Shown piece after piece: positions 1-11,495 of a stretch of DNA of 64,000 nt (the stretch's first letter is position 1; every line of letters begins with the position of its first letter). The notes under the pieces are model-generated. The model ran no database searches, was not told the origin of the DNA, and saw only the letters and a list, made by a program, of their open reading frames with translations. The DNA is taken from positions 61,027,099-61,091,098 of the forward strand of contig CM032666.1 of the NCBI GenBank assembly GCA_019095985.1. The letters are read 5' to 3'. A program made the position numbers and the translations under genes. This DNA comes from Streblospio benedicti (taxonomy: Eukaryota; Annelida; Polychaeta; Spionida; Spionidae).

Positions 1-519
1 TCCATAGGCTGGACATTTGCTTTCAGCATAGATGTTCATATCCGCAATATTTGCACATTCTTGTCACAACTTTTGACATGATTTGATAAGTTGGCGTAGT
101 GAAGATAGGTAAACTTCAAATGGCTCACCTTCTTGTTGGCTGTGCTGATTAAAAACAAACCTCTCATATGTTTCGTTGCTTTCGCCAACAGCAAATTTAT
201 CAAAGGCATCAATAATATCTTTGATTGTTCTTTCTGATTCCGGTTTGATGAACTGCAGTCCGTTGTATATTTTGAGAGCTTCATCACCAAGTGTGTGGAG
301 GAACAAAGCCACCTGGTATTCGGCAGGTTGCACTTTCAGATCCGTGATGATGGCATAATTATTCCACTTTTGCCTGAACAGTTTCCAGTTGTCCACAATG
401 TGTTTAGCTTCACATATAAGGGGTGGAGGTGCTTTGATGCCAGGTACAGGTTTAGCTTTTGCAGGTGCTTCTGGAGGTGCCATTGTGAAGGAAACAATTG
501 TTTCATGTACGTCAATCAA
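1..519 (-). mobile_element. Ty3/Gypsy-like gag fossil, cut by window edge
   Basis: A reading frame on the minus strand encodes a gag-like protein. It starts with a proline- and alanine-rich leader (MAPPEAPAKAKPVPG), followed by a helical capsid-like stretch with the landmarks NWKLFRQKWNNYAI, QVALFLHTLGDEALKIYNGL and QQEGEPFEVYLSSLRQLIKSC. These are typical of gag proteins of invertebrate Ty3/Gypsy retrotransposons. A cysteine-rich patch resembling a zinc knuckle (CKYCGYEH) lies at the extreme left edge. Only the 5' part of the element, read leftwards, is in the window, so pol and the far LTR cannot be judged. The region to about 740 could hold leader or LTR sequence, but no second LTR is available for comparison. 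Family placement comes from pattern recognition, not alignment. It is treated as an old insertion; age is unknown. Confidence 0.7.
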
Positions 520-744
520 GGCTTACAGTAAACCGCAATATCTTCATAGAGTGGGTAGCGTTGTTAACGTGTCTCCAGCGCTGTCACCATGTTTCGTGTA
601 TTCTTAGATGTAAAACAAGATGTTTAGCATTGGTAGGAACTTTTACTAATGACCATCTAAAATGAACTTCTACAGTATACAAGGTTTACACACATATATA
701 GTACTTATAATATAGGTGCTTTATAGTCAGCAACTATTACACGT

Positions 745-2760
745 TACAAACAGCATCACTAGAACACCGTTGACTCCCGACACATATTTGTGTATATTTG
801 TGTGCTGAATGTGCTGCCAATGCAAGCAGATGAGAATTGATAAATTGATGATCCATAATTAGCTCAATGACCTGGTGTAGATTTTGAGGATGTAAACGGA
901 AGACTTGGATCAGGACTATAAACCACATAATTTACTTTTTCATGTACACAACTCTGGCTGCTCGCAGCTTGGGATGATTTTATCATTCTGATCTCACACC
1001 CTTGGAGTCTTGAGTTCGAATCCTGCCAGGGCCACTTGACAGGGCCACGGATAAGTACTAGTCCTATTGTCCAAGATCGGTATCTGTGTTGTTTGGACGG
1101 GTAAACATTTTGAGTTAAGTGTCCTTTGGATGAGTATTCTCAGTCATCCGAGACATTAGTTTCAATTGTATTTATATGATGTCTGTTGTTTTGCACGTGT
1201 AAATCTTAGTTAGAACGGGTATATTTTTCAAGATACCCATCCTATGGTAGAAATAGAGAGAGATAGAGAAGTTTGAAAATGTATCCACAAGTGCTATGAA
1301 ACACATAAATATCAACTCTGGCTGGAGTATCAAAGTAATACTAGATTAAAAGTGCTCAAAGAGCACAGCATTGCTAGAACAACGTTGACTCCCAACACAT
1401 AATTGTGTATATTTGTGCGCTGAATGTGCTGCCGATGCAAGCATATGAGATATGATACATTGATGATCAATAAGTGAGCCAATGACCTAGTGTAATTTGT
1501 AAAGTCGTGAGAGCAATCCTTGGATCAGGACTATAAAACAAAACTTTTTCATGTACACAACTCTGGCTGCTCACTGCTTGGGATGATACAATTATCATTC
1601 TGGTTTCTCACCCTTGGGGTATTGAGTTCGAATCCTGCCGGGGCCACTTGCAAGGGCCACGGATAAGTACTAGTCCTATTGTCCGAGATGGGTATCTGTG
1701 TTGATAGGACCGGTAAACATTTTGAGTTACTTGTCCTCTGGACGAGTAATCTCATTCATCCGAGACATCAGTTTCAATTGTATTTATATGATGTCTGTTG
1801 ATTTGGACGTGTAAATCTTAGTTAGAATGGGTATATTTTTCAGTATAACCATCCTATGGACAAGTATTATTTTTTCCTACACATGGACCAGCTTGATACA
1901 GCCCAATGGAAGCTTAGGGTTGTAAAACCTGTCTTCAGCTATATCTATCATTGGTAAAATTGGGGAGAGATGTTTGAAAATGTATCCACAAGTACTGTGA
2001 AACACATAAATATCAACTCTGGCTGGAGTATCAAAGTAATAAGATATTAAAAGTGCTCAGAGAGCACAGCATCACTAGAACACCGTTGACTCCCGACACA
2101 TATTTGTGTATATTTGTGTGCTGAATGTGCTGCCAATGCAAGCAGATGAGAATTGATAAATTGATGATCAATAAGTAGCTCAATGACCTGGTGTAGATTT
2201 TGAGGATGTAAACGGAAGACTTGGATCAGGACTATAAACCACATAATTTACTTTTTCATGTACACAACTCTGGCTGCTCGCAGGTTGGGATGATTTTATC
2301 ATTCTGATCTCACACCCTTGGAGTCTTGAGTTCGAATCCTGCCAGGGCCACTTGACAGGGCCACGGATAAGTACTAGTCCTATTGTCCAAGATGGGTATC
2401 TGTGTTGTTAGGACGGGTAAACATTTTGAGATACTTGTCCTATGGATTAGGATTCTCAGTCATCCAAGACATCAGTTTCAATTGTATTTACATGATTTTG
2501 GTTGATTTGGACGTGTAAATCTTAGTTAGAACGGGTATATTTTTCAGGATTCCGGTCCTGTGGACAAGTATGATGTTTTTCCATTTCCTAGCCCTGCTTG
2601 ATATAGCCCAGTGGAAGCTTAGGGTTGTAAAACCTGTCTTCAGCTATATCTATCGTTGGTAGAAATCTCTTGGAGTCGTGAGTTCTAATCCTGTCAGGGC
2701 CACTTGATGTAGTATAATGGAAGATTAGGGTTGTAAACTGCTTGGGATGATGGTATCACT
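745..2760. repeat. Tandem array of about 3.5 units with tRNA-derived SINE heads
   Basis: Three long units begin near 745, 1359 and 2055, each opening with a block around AGAGCACAGCATCACTAGAA. Each unit carries a tRNA-like module with a polymerase III B box (GAGTTCGAATCCTGCC near 1010, 1623 and 2328) about 45 bases after a TTGGGATGAT segment that can serve as A box. A tail follows with GGACGGGTAAAC and TTAGTTAGAACGGGTATA. Spacing is about 614 bases between the first two units and about 695 between the next two; unit 2 carries an extra segment near 1860-1960. A fourth, truncated unit (about 2640-2760) breaks off in a SINE head. The modules are clearly tRNA-like but lack a foldable complete tRNA, so they are not tRNA genes. 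Short minus-strand reading frames inside the units are by-products of the repeat. Confidence 0.75.
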
Positions 2761-2767
2761 CTGTAAA

Positions 2768-2914
2768 GGAAAGGGAAGACCAAAACAGACTTGGGATGCA
2801 GGCATACAGAAAGATCCGGCATGTTTGGGCATTAGTTTGATAGACCTTGGTGACCGAAAGATTTGGAGAGAATGGTTGAGATGTAGACTGGGCAGCCAGG
2901 AAACACCCTCTTAA
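2768..2914 (+). mobile_element. LINE ORF2 C-terminal remnant
   Basis: An open 48-codon stretch ends in a stop and reads GKGRPKQTWDAGIQ at its start, then LGDRKIWREWLRCRLG. The pattern 'GRPK-x-TW ... DR-x-W' is the common ending of LINE-type reverse transcriptase ORFs. No upstream reverse transcriptase is present; the sequence to the left is a truncated SINE head. This is therefore a 5'-truncated LINE copy or a SINE-LINE chimera. The clade cannot be set from 48 residues. Confidence 0.55.
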
Positions 2915-3450
2915 TGACGAATAAATCGGGCCTGCGCAAAAAGAACTTAGGATCGATTGATTGGTTGGTTGAATCAATTTGCATAAACCACCACACCCTG
3001 CACACCCAGGATCTATGAACTGTGATATGACAGAAGCAATTTGAACATTACATTGAGATATGTGGATCACTCTTATCACCACTGCCTTGTCAACAATGAA
3101 TAATGATTTTGAGGATTTGTCACTGAATAAAATTGTAGACCTTCATATCTGTGAGCTATCACTCAGGCTGAATGATGATATCAGAGCAAGATCACTGCAT
3201 GAATGGCCATAACATAAATCAGCATAGTGTCAAGAAGTCAGAGACTTCAATGATCATTACTTATCTGTCAGCATTGGAAGAGGTCGTCCAAGAAAAAAAA
3301 ACAGGATATACATAATAGAGTAAGTGCAGTGTGCCTGATAGCAGATATAAGATATTTAAACTCCACAACTCTCAACTCCACACTCATAGACATATTATCT
3401 GATCTCACATCCCCAATCGTATAATAACCTACTAGTATTCTAATTAGTTA
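2915..3450. other. Intergenic, no gene seen
   Basis: The sequence continues beyond the LINE stop with AT-rich DNA that may include the LINE 3' tail. I see no exon-like frame, RNA gene or clear repeat boundary here. A 108-codon minus-strand frame at 2756-3082 is the antisense of the LINE tail and is not considered a gene. Confidence 0.5.
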
Positions 3451-3458
3451 ATGGTAAC

Positions 3459-4376
3459 CAGAGTTGGAGCGAGATTAGTTTTAATCGATTAATCTAATCA
3501 GAATTAATGCAATTTAGTTTAGTTTTAGTTAATCAACAAACTTAGAAATTGCAGTTTAGTTTAGTTTAGTTTAATCATAAATTTCCCTTTTAATCATAAT
3601 TAGTTTTGACTAAAAAATAATCCGGCAAAATGTTATCAGATATAAGGTAACTCTTACAAAGAGGAATTTAGAGCAGGAAATGGCCAACTGCTTATCAGTA
3701 TCAATGGTCTAACACAGTGACCAATATGATGTAATAGGGTCAATGTCTTGTAAGCTCTCTTTGTGTATAGCTATAGAGGTAAGGCAATTTCATGTGTGCT
3801 TTAATTTTGATGGCTTTACTTAAGATTAAAATAATTAGTTTCCATTGTCCATACAATTAGCAGCTTCCCAATCCTTTACTTAAGATTAAAATAATAAGTT
3901 TCCATTGTCCATACAATTAGCAGTTTCTTTGAATCTGCCTTGAGATAGATTGCTAGCCAGTTTTGATTCTATGATCTATTGCTTATCGAACAGATATTGC
4001 CTACTTCAGCCTAGTAGGAAATTTCAGAGTGTTGTTTTCTTATATTCTGTGGTGTTTCAAAATCCTATATGATAAATTGAAAACAATGCTTTCAGAAATA
4101 AAGTATTTGTTTTATCTCTATGTCACCATCATATAAATTCGGAACTCCTTATTTAAAGAATGCAATAAATGATATGTATATTTACATTAAAATAAATTAG
4201 TTAAAATAGAAAGAAATGTTTTTTTTCATTACGTAAATCCTTCATTTGAAAAATTTAGTTTAGTTTGAGTTAATCAAGGGAACATTTAATTTAATCTAGT
4301 TTAATCATAACATTTGCCGGAGTCACTTTAGTTTAGTTTAGTTTTAATCCAAAAAAATTTAGTCGCCCCAACTCTG
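3459..4376. mobile_element. hAT-like non-autonomous DNA transposon
   Basis: The element begins CAGAGTTGGAGCGA and ends TCGCCCCAACTCTG, giving inverted repeats of 14 bases with one mismatch. It is flanked by ATGGTAAC (3451-3458) and GTGGTAAC (4377-4384), an 8-base target duplication with one difference; 8-base duplications and CAG-type ends are hallmarks of hAT elements. Sub-terminal regions are full of TTTAGTTTAG repeats at both ends, which may be transposase binding sites. Inside, a block of about 50 bases (from 3814, starting CTTTACTTAAGATTAAAATA) is duplicated with a 60-base offset at 3874. No transposase frame is present, so mobilisation would need a partner in trans. Confidence 0.8.
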
Positions 4377-4384
4377 GTGGTAAC

Positions 4385-4813
4385 AATATGAGTATCATTA
4401 GTATGAGAAAAAAAATTGTACTCAATATGTATTTTATTTCAATCACAATAATTCCAATACCAGTCACAATTTTCTATTTTCACAAACAACACAAAAGTAC
4501 AATGTAGTCGGTACTGACCAAAAATATTTGCAGCCTTTCATCATGATAATATGGAAAACTAGCCTACCCACTGGGCCCTGAACATTTGATACCAACCGGC
4601 ACAGGTCAAAATCAGCCTGCAGTGGGCCGCCGGGTGGGATCTATTTTAAACCCTTGGTACATTTTTAAGGATGTCCTACGGACAAGTATGATTTTTCTCC
4701 TATTTGTGGCCTTGATTGAAGCAGGAACACGTTTTATGCCATTTTTACAAAGTTGAAAGTTAATCATGCGTGTCTGTCTGTTATCTTAATACAATCACTA
4801 ACATTTGTTTCAG
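4385..4813. other. Region upstream of the first recognised exon
   Basis: AT-rich DNA with a fragment near 4664-4730 (CCTACGGACAAGTATGAT) that resembles the tail segment of the SINE-bearing array at 2550-2600. The stretch just before 4814 is a pyrimidine-rich splice acceptor. Any promoter or 5' untranslated exon of the following gene would lie here or further left, but no core promoter motif can be asserted. Confidence 0.4.
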
Positions 4814-7800
4814 AAAGAAATGGATGCATATCGCATCGTATTGTTCAAAGAGGAAGGCACTGTTGAGGTAGTGCCATCTTCATGGATAAATGTGACATGG
4901 GGAATGTGCAAGTGCTATTGGCCACCAAAAACAACAAATGCATCAAGGTTGGTGGAAAAAGGCATTCCGCCAAGCTTTGATTGGACGCTAATTGATATCG
5001 ACATCATTGGACAAAGAACCTACGGTGAGTCTCTTATGCATGGTAGTCTATAAACGCATACACTGGTAGATTGTGAGTTAACTATTTACTCAGAACCATG
5101 CCAGTGTGAGTGTTTATCATAAATCATTATCTTTAAATTTTTTGTGTATAATTACTGCATTAATCCATAATACACATCAAAAATTATCCAGTGCTAAAAG
5201 AAGTATTTGTACATGGAATTGTTCAGATAAGGCAGCTGTAATCGGGAGGGGGCGGTCAGAATGGGTGGATGAAGAATTTAAGTGCAAGGAGTTAGAGGGG
5301 AAGTCAAATTTGAATGCAAGGGAATGGGGGAGGGGGGCGTCAAGTTGCAGTGCATCATGTTTAAAGCGAAAAAGTAAAACATGATGATTTTTTTTTCTGC
5401 TCCGTGTGGGATCACAAATTATATGTCTAAAACCAAATATATTTAATACAGTTTTATTATTTCAACAATACTGATATGTTATGCAAATAATGAATTAAGT
5501 AATGAAGAAAGTGTTGTTCGAGTTGTTCCCAATGATGATGATACAGATGAGGAAACAAGAATCTGATAATAGTTCAGCAAAAAACTGATGATGTTGATAT
5601 TGATGATGACCATATCACTGTTCAACATATTGTATACAAAGATCAGGACTTGTATTACGTAAAAAAATGCTAACATGATCATGTATCGATGTACAACTGG
5701 TTAAATTCAAACGGTTGGTCTGATGAAATATTTGTATGTGAACTTTTAAGTTATGATACAGTTTATATTTTTCATGTAATCTTTTATCAAATTCAATATT
5801 AAGTGATATTTTGCAATGCCTTCAATTTGAATTGAGGGGGAAGCGTGGGGTGGTGGAATTCAATGCACAAAATGTGAGATTGGGGTTGTAAAATTTGAGT
5901 GCAAAACTTACAGTTGGGTGAGGGTGGGTAAAATTTCAGAGTAAGGTAATGATAAATATCCAACCGACCATCTTCCCCCTCATAAATAATGACAGCTCCC
6001 TACTATGGTATTAAAATATTGATATGGTCCAGCCATGAAGATATCAATTACATGATAACTTACATGACAGTGGCTATATTTTCGAAGAATTTGATAATTT
6101 TGAAGCATTATCAGCAGCCTGTTTAATTGGTTGTAGTTAGAAACTTGCAGATCTAATTCTTTTTATTTTCAGATAATTTAAAGAGTGCGCAAAAAGCGTG
6201 CAAAAAGGCATTAGATGCAAAGGATCTTATGTCCGTTGATCTAGAGTCAACGGATTTCGAAGAAAAAAGAAAGTAGGTCAACATTAATAGACGCTATTCA
6301 TATTAAATATCAAAATTAGTTGAATAATTAGTGTACATTGTAAATATTAAGGCAGTCATGTATGTGCGTGGAATTGAGCTAGACTAGATTGGATTTCAAT
6401 GAGTGTTTGTTGGGCAAGTTGGCTATGAACATGTGATTCACATGTGAACATGTGATCCTGGGGATGTGACCCACACATCAACTGAAAATCAATTTCCACA
6501 ACAGAATATGATTGAATATTATTTTTGACAGATCAGTGATCAGAGCCCCAGTGCTAGCTTCCATTGTTGAGCATACCTTATTAGCAGTCACACTAAATGA
6601 TAATGTTATTCTTACATTCATTTTTATTTTTCCAACAGGCGAAAGAAGCCAACTGTGATGGAATCAGAATTCAGGTGATACCTTTCAATCAACTTTTTGA
6701 TGTAAAAATAAAGTGTCTCTAAAAGTATGCTTTAAACACGGATAGAAGCAGTATGGTGTTTTTATAATAATAATACAGAATTTGTAATCTGCGCCAAGAT
6801 ATCCTAAAAAGTTCAACAGCGCAGCCCAGAGCTAAAAGTCAATACAAATACATACATATCATATATTACTACTGCATATCATTCAAAGACAATAAATAAC
6901 ACATAACTATTCATCATAAGCTACATGGAATAAATGTCTTTTCAGAGCAGATTTAAAAGTACAGACTGATGTAGCAGACTTAACATTCTCTGGTAGCCTA
7001 TTCCACAAAGTTGGTGCACTTTTTGCAAAAGCGCGATCCCCATAGATTTTGAGTGTAGTTTTGGGTACGGTCAGCATCTGCCTGTCAGCAGATTTGAGTG
7101 TCCCGGTTGGTTGGTACACAGTTAATAGCTCAGCAAGGTACTCTGGTGCGTCACCCTTCAAACATTAGTATGTAAGAAGACATATCTTGAACTCTATGCT
7201 TTTGTCCACTGGTAGCCAGTGGAGTGTCTTTAAAACTTGGGAGATGTGATCGTACTTGCCAGTTCTTGTAAGTATGCGTGCAGCGGTATTTTGGACCTTT
7301 TGCAGCCTCTTTATCTGGGTGTCTGGTAAACCAAACAGCAGAGAGTTACAGTAGTCCAAGCGACTGCTAATAGAGACATGGATTAACTTCGAACAAGCTT
7401 CAAAATTTAGGTAATTGCGGATGCGGCTGATAGCTCAAAGTTGATAGTTGGTTTGTCTGATGATTGAATCAACTTGAAGCTTCATTGACAAAGTATCATC
7501 AAATATCACGCCAAGGTTTCTCACAGAAATATTTGCATCTACCTTACAGTCACCCATGGTTAATTGCTTGATGTTACATTTATGGCTCTGTCTTGATGGT
7601 GTTATTATCATTAGCTCAGACTTATAATAATTTAGTTACAGCTTATTGATAGCCATCCATTTTCTGATGTCTTCGATACAGTCCTCCATTTGTGTGACTG
7701 CACTTTCTGCACACTCTGTTGCCGACAGCTCGAAAGGAAGGTACAACTGTGTGTCGTCTGCGTACATGTGAACAGACACCCAGTGCTTCTGGCCAATTTC

Positions 7801-8557
7801 CGGGACCTCATCTGAGTAGTATGAGAAATCCTGAGGGCCACTCACAGACCCTTGAGGAAAGCCAAAAGTGATTATCCTTTGTAGAGGGTTTTCCTTTTTT
7901 CCTGCATAATTTACTGACATTTTTATAATCAAATGAATGAGACAAGTTCCCTTTATTAAGATTTTCCTTTGTTTACGCTTCCTTTGTTGAGAACATTTAC
8001 TGTAAAGGATTAATCTTATAGCTGTTAGGCCGCAATTTTTTATCATAAGTGATAAAGAAAGCTATTAACTTTTTGAGAAATAATAATTCATCACGTTTCA
8101 CTATTTAAAAAATGTTTTACCTATTTTTCACATTCAAGTGCGGAAGACGAAGACGAGGAAGAAGTAACTCAGCCAATGAAAAAGAAAAAGAAAACATTCA
8201 AACCAACAACATTCATACCCAAAAGGCCTCAAGTAATTGAAATGAAAAAAAACAACACTTCAATTTCAAGGTATGACAGCTTACAAAATAATATATATTA
8301 GATGTTGCTATATTACATGCTTATATGTTGTTGTATTATAAGTTGTATATATACAATACTTCTGGTCAATCTGATAACCATGGAGCATGAAAATCAATGC
8401 AATTACATGCAAGAGTATAATAAAGTAATAAGTAATAAATATATGCATCATTGTATAAAATTTCTTATTTTTTTTAATGAAATTATTTCAGCAATCATGA
8501 ATGTGAAGAAATACAAGCTCAAGAGACAGGATCTACAGTGCCCCAACCAAGCGAGAT
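4814..8557 (+). CDS. Multi-exon gene, DUF4806-type N-terminal module, incomplete
   Basis: Five exons with consensus splice sites and compatible phases: 4814-5024, 6173-6272, 6639-6674, 8139-8270 and 8492-8557. The first ATG (4820) opens a module with MDAYRIVLFKEEGTVEVVPS, a WI/W-rich patch and CYWPPK, then exon 2 gives YDNLKSAQKACKKA. This 'EVVPSSW ... WPP ... K-A ... A' pattern is what I recall at the N terminus of DUF4806-domain proteins of invertebrates, some of them linked to transposons; that assignment is recall, not a search. Later exons encode a highly charged, disordered linker: an acidic run (SAEDEDEEEV) followed by a lysine run that could be a nuclear localisation signal. The C-terminal domain is not found; the frame leaves exon 5 at a good donor (GAT/GTAAGC), after which the sequence enters the Polinton block and an assembly gap. 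Function is unknown; a nuclear DNA-binding role is only a guess. Confidence 0.55.
5231..5999. mobile_element. GGAGCTGTCATTAT-ended inverted-repeat element in intron 1
   Basis: The left end (GCAGCTGTAATCGGGAGGGG) and the right end (CCCCCTCATAAATAATGACA, then GCTCC) are imperfect inverted copies. The interior has G-rich, degenerate repeats of the form 'AAATTTGAATGCAAGG', AT-rich unique DNA and again G-rich repeats ('GGGGTTGTAAAATTTGAGTG'). The same ends and an interior segment (TATTGAATTTGATAAAAG in the other orientation) recur at 32268-32596, which defines a family. It lies wholly within the first intron of the DUF4806-like gene. No coding frame of its own. Confidence 0.6.
6767..8046 (-). mobile_element. 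CR1/L2-type LINE, truncated and broken, antisense in intron 3
   Basis: Read on the minus strand, 8046-7636 holds a reverse transcriptase part with the box PQGSVSGP and the catalytic YADDTQLYLP. The segment 7359-7165 carries CNSLLFGLPDTQIKRLQKVQ and HWLPVDKSIEFK, and 7161-6907 carries GDRAFAKSAPTLWNRLPENV. This is the characteristic end of CR1/L2 (Jockey-superfamily) ORF2. The three parts are in different frames, and sequence between 7630 and 7360 is less well preserved, so the copy is dead. The N-terminal endonuclease is missing. The 3' end carries short ATA/ATT repeats near 6767. Insertion lies between exons 3 and 4 of the host gene, in the opposite direction, and does not disturb the exon phases. 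Confidence 0.8.
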
Positions 8558-9030
8558 GTAAGCTCATAAGGCCCTGAAGGGTTTTAATTTTAGCCATTTG
8601 TAGCCTTTAGATTTAGCCTAAAATATATTTACAGCCATTTGCTCTGCAGTAACATAAAATCCTACTGAGTTGGATAAATTTTAACGTTATATTCAGAAAA
8701 CATTAACAATTATTGAAATCCTTGTCTATCAAACCAAATTGAGGTGCGTGGACAAACTATTTTAAAAACCTTAATATTGTCTGCTGAATGAATATTTGGA
8801 TTTTGCTGAATATATTTTAATATATATGAATACTCTGTCAACTAAACCAGAATCAAAGTTGATATTATTCTATCTGTATGCATAGTGACATACAGTTTAC
8901 ACCTGCCATTAAAATAAACCTTGTCTACATGCTACTGCATTGATGGTATGGCCTTTTTAATTTTCCACTTACTTATTTCTTACTAGTGTGTTTTTCATCA
9001 CATTATATTATTTAGACAAGATAAGTGGAT
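8558..9030. other. AT-rich intron, nothing recognised
   Basis: Following the donor at 8557 the sequence is AT-rich with no exon-like frame, no repeat I recognise and no RNA gene. It ends at a sharp change to GC-rich DNA near 9030-9060. Confidence 0.45.
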
Positions 9031-10397
9031 ACCAGAGATCATTCCTTCGTTGTATCAGGTCCTGAGCGAAAGGTCAAAAGTCATTAATCACGCCTGGCTT
9101 TTGACAGCTGTTTCGAGGTCAGCGGTCAGCGACCCTTGAGGAAAGTTTCGGATTATCCGGGGCGCCTTTTTCCTACTAATTTACGCTCATGGATTAGACT
9201 AGCGACCGGAGAATGGATGAGCGCTGTTAGTCCACAATTTTATCACGGCTGGGACGCGAATTAAATTAGCGGCCGCATTAATCACGGGTGGCGGGCGGCT
9301 CGTATCATTAATCACGCCTGGTACGGGCGTGTACCACGATTGGGGGGTCCTCGACGATGTCAGCTGATGATGATGGAGCTGTGACCATCGCAGCCGCGAG
9401 TGAGCTACGCCGCTTGGTATGGGCGTGAGACGGGTACATTGGTCCTCAAATATTGAACGAGTGTAACTCCGAATAACGCTTTTTTCAGGAAACAAAATGT
9501 ACCATTTATTTCCGCCCGGGGAGCGCAATGACAGCCGGTCAGCGGAGCGCTGGGGTATTAATCAACACCCGCGATTGTCCATCGCTTGAAATATATTAAT
9601 CTATCCGCCGCGGTACGATTTTTTATATCTACTTAGAACGCCTCGAAATAAGGGGGTCGCTTCAATACGAATCACGTTTTATTCCTATTGAACGTGGTCT
9701 CAGTCTTGCATCTAAAACATTCGTAGTCGCGTAAATAGTGTACACCCTAAAAGAAATATACTTGGCGGGATTAAAACTTTATTAGTATAAGAGAATGTTT
9801 AAATTTGAATATACTTTGGCAAATAGCTCAAACAACGGCTGTAGGTTTTACTGTAGATCGACCACTGGGGGCCAGGAAGTCGAGTTACGCCTTTCACCAC
9901 CCTCTCCTACGACCGCGAGCGACACGCCCGTAATCCCAGCCACGAGCGCCTAGATCGATAGACCCGGAGAAGAGTGGCTATTTAAACGATCCCTACATCA
10001 AACGCCCGGCTCCCTCCTCAGCCGTAAACCATTCCCCCCCAATTGACAGCCGCCCGCGCTGCTATAGAATAAAGTGACAAAGCTGTGCCGGGGGTCATCC
10101 TCAACTCCCCCGGTACAGCGCAGTTGTCGCGCCGATCCATCGCACACACGGGAAAATAGCCATCGACCGCCGTGAAATGTATTCGCAATTACGGCTCATT
10201 GGTCGAAATAAATTGAACAAAAAGTTACCATGAACTTTAACTAGCCCGAGCCCATAACTATCTGATGCCCCCGCACCCCCCGAGCCCACTTCAACGCCTT
10301 CTCCACGGGTAAGGTGGTGGTGACGGGAGTACGGAAATTTTTTCTCATATAACGCCGGACGCCGCCTTACGCTGATAGAGCTGTCCATCGCTTAACT

Positions 10398-11495
10398 ATG
10401 GAGGACTACCTGGACACCGTATACCACGATTACCCCACCAACCCCGCGGCCTACGCTGGTATAAATAAGCTGCGCGACGAGGCCAGGGCTGCAGGGTACG
10501 ACGCCCTACGGGACGTGAAAAAGTGGGCTGTCAAGAATGAGGTATACACGATGACCAAACCCCTGAGACGCCGCTTCGACAGACCCCACGCCCCATCCCC
10601 AGGTCTCGACTACTTTTGGGAAGCCGATCTCGTGGACTTTAACACAGTCTCTAGCGACAACGACCACTTCAAATATATCCTTATCGCTGGACACCTTTAG
10701 CCGCTACGCCGCCCCCCCTCAAAACTAAAACCCCTCGAGACCGCAGCCGCCTTTAAAACGATCGCCGAGGACAGCGGACGCCGCCCCGCCACAGCATCCG
10801 CACCGACGCTGGCACCGACTCCGCGGGGCGAAGTTTGAGAAGTACCTCGAGACGTTGAACGTTCGTCACTACATAGCGCGATCCGACATCCACGCCGCCT
10901 ACGCCGAGCGCCTCATAAAGACCCTGCGCACCAGACTTTACAGAGCCTTCCTCCACGCCCAGAAACACAGGTGGGTCGACATCCTCAGCAACGTCGTGAC
11001 CGCCTACAACGCTACGACGCATAGAATGACGGGCTACGCCCCCCGCGCCGTGACGTCGGACAACGAGGGTCTGGTAGCCCTTAACCAGGCGGATATACGG
11101 AGGAAAAACCAAAAAAAGCCCGCCAAAGACCCCGCATCGCTACGAACTCGGGCGACATCGTCCGCGTTGGCGCCTCTAAGGCGAACCTTCGGTCGCCAGT
11201 ACGATCAGAAATTCAGCGGGAGAGCTCTTCAAGGTGGCCCGGCGCTATAGACGAGGCGTCCAAAGCCGCCTACAAACTAAACGACTGGGACGGCGACCCC
11301 ATCGAGGGCGCCTTTCTACGAAGAGGAACTCGCCAAGGGGCGGCCCCGCCCCCGCGACGGTCGTTTTTCAAAGTGGATCAGGTCATAAAAACCAGAGGTC
11401 GCGGGTCGCAACAAGGAGGCCTTCGTATCCTGGCTGCACTACCCCAAAAAAGTTCAACTCGTGGATCCCCTACGACCAAATCGAGGATCTTTGAG
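10398..11495 (+). pseudogene. Polinton integrase remnant
   Basis: The first part (10398-10700) begins MEDYLDTVYHDYPTNPAAYA and carries an N-terminal helical region followed by the start of an RNase H-fold DDE core. A second part (from about 10855) includes AAYAERLIKTLRTRLYRAFL and RWVDILSNVVTAYNATTHR, the portion around the third catalytic acid and the segment after it. A third part near 11361-11495 has a chromodomain-like ending. This domain order is that of Polinton c-integrases, which are related to retroviral integrases and insert the element with a short target duplication. The gene is broken into several frames and is treated as a fossil. Confidence 0.75.

Noticed and set aside
1000-2345. 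B-box sequences as true tRNA genes
   Set aside because: No complete acceptor stem or cloverleaf can be drawn, and the modules repeat in a fixed place within longer units, as expected for a tRNA-derived SINE.
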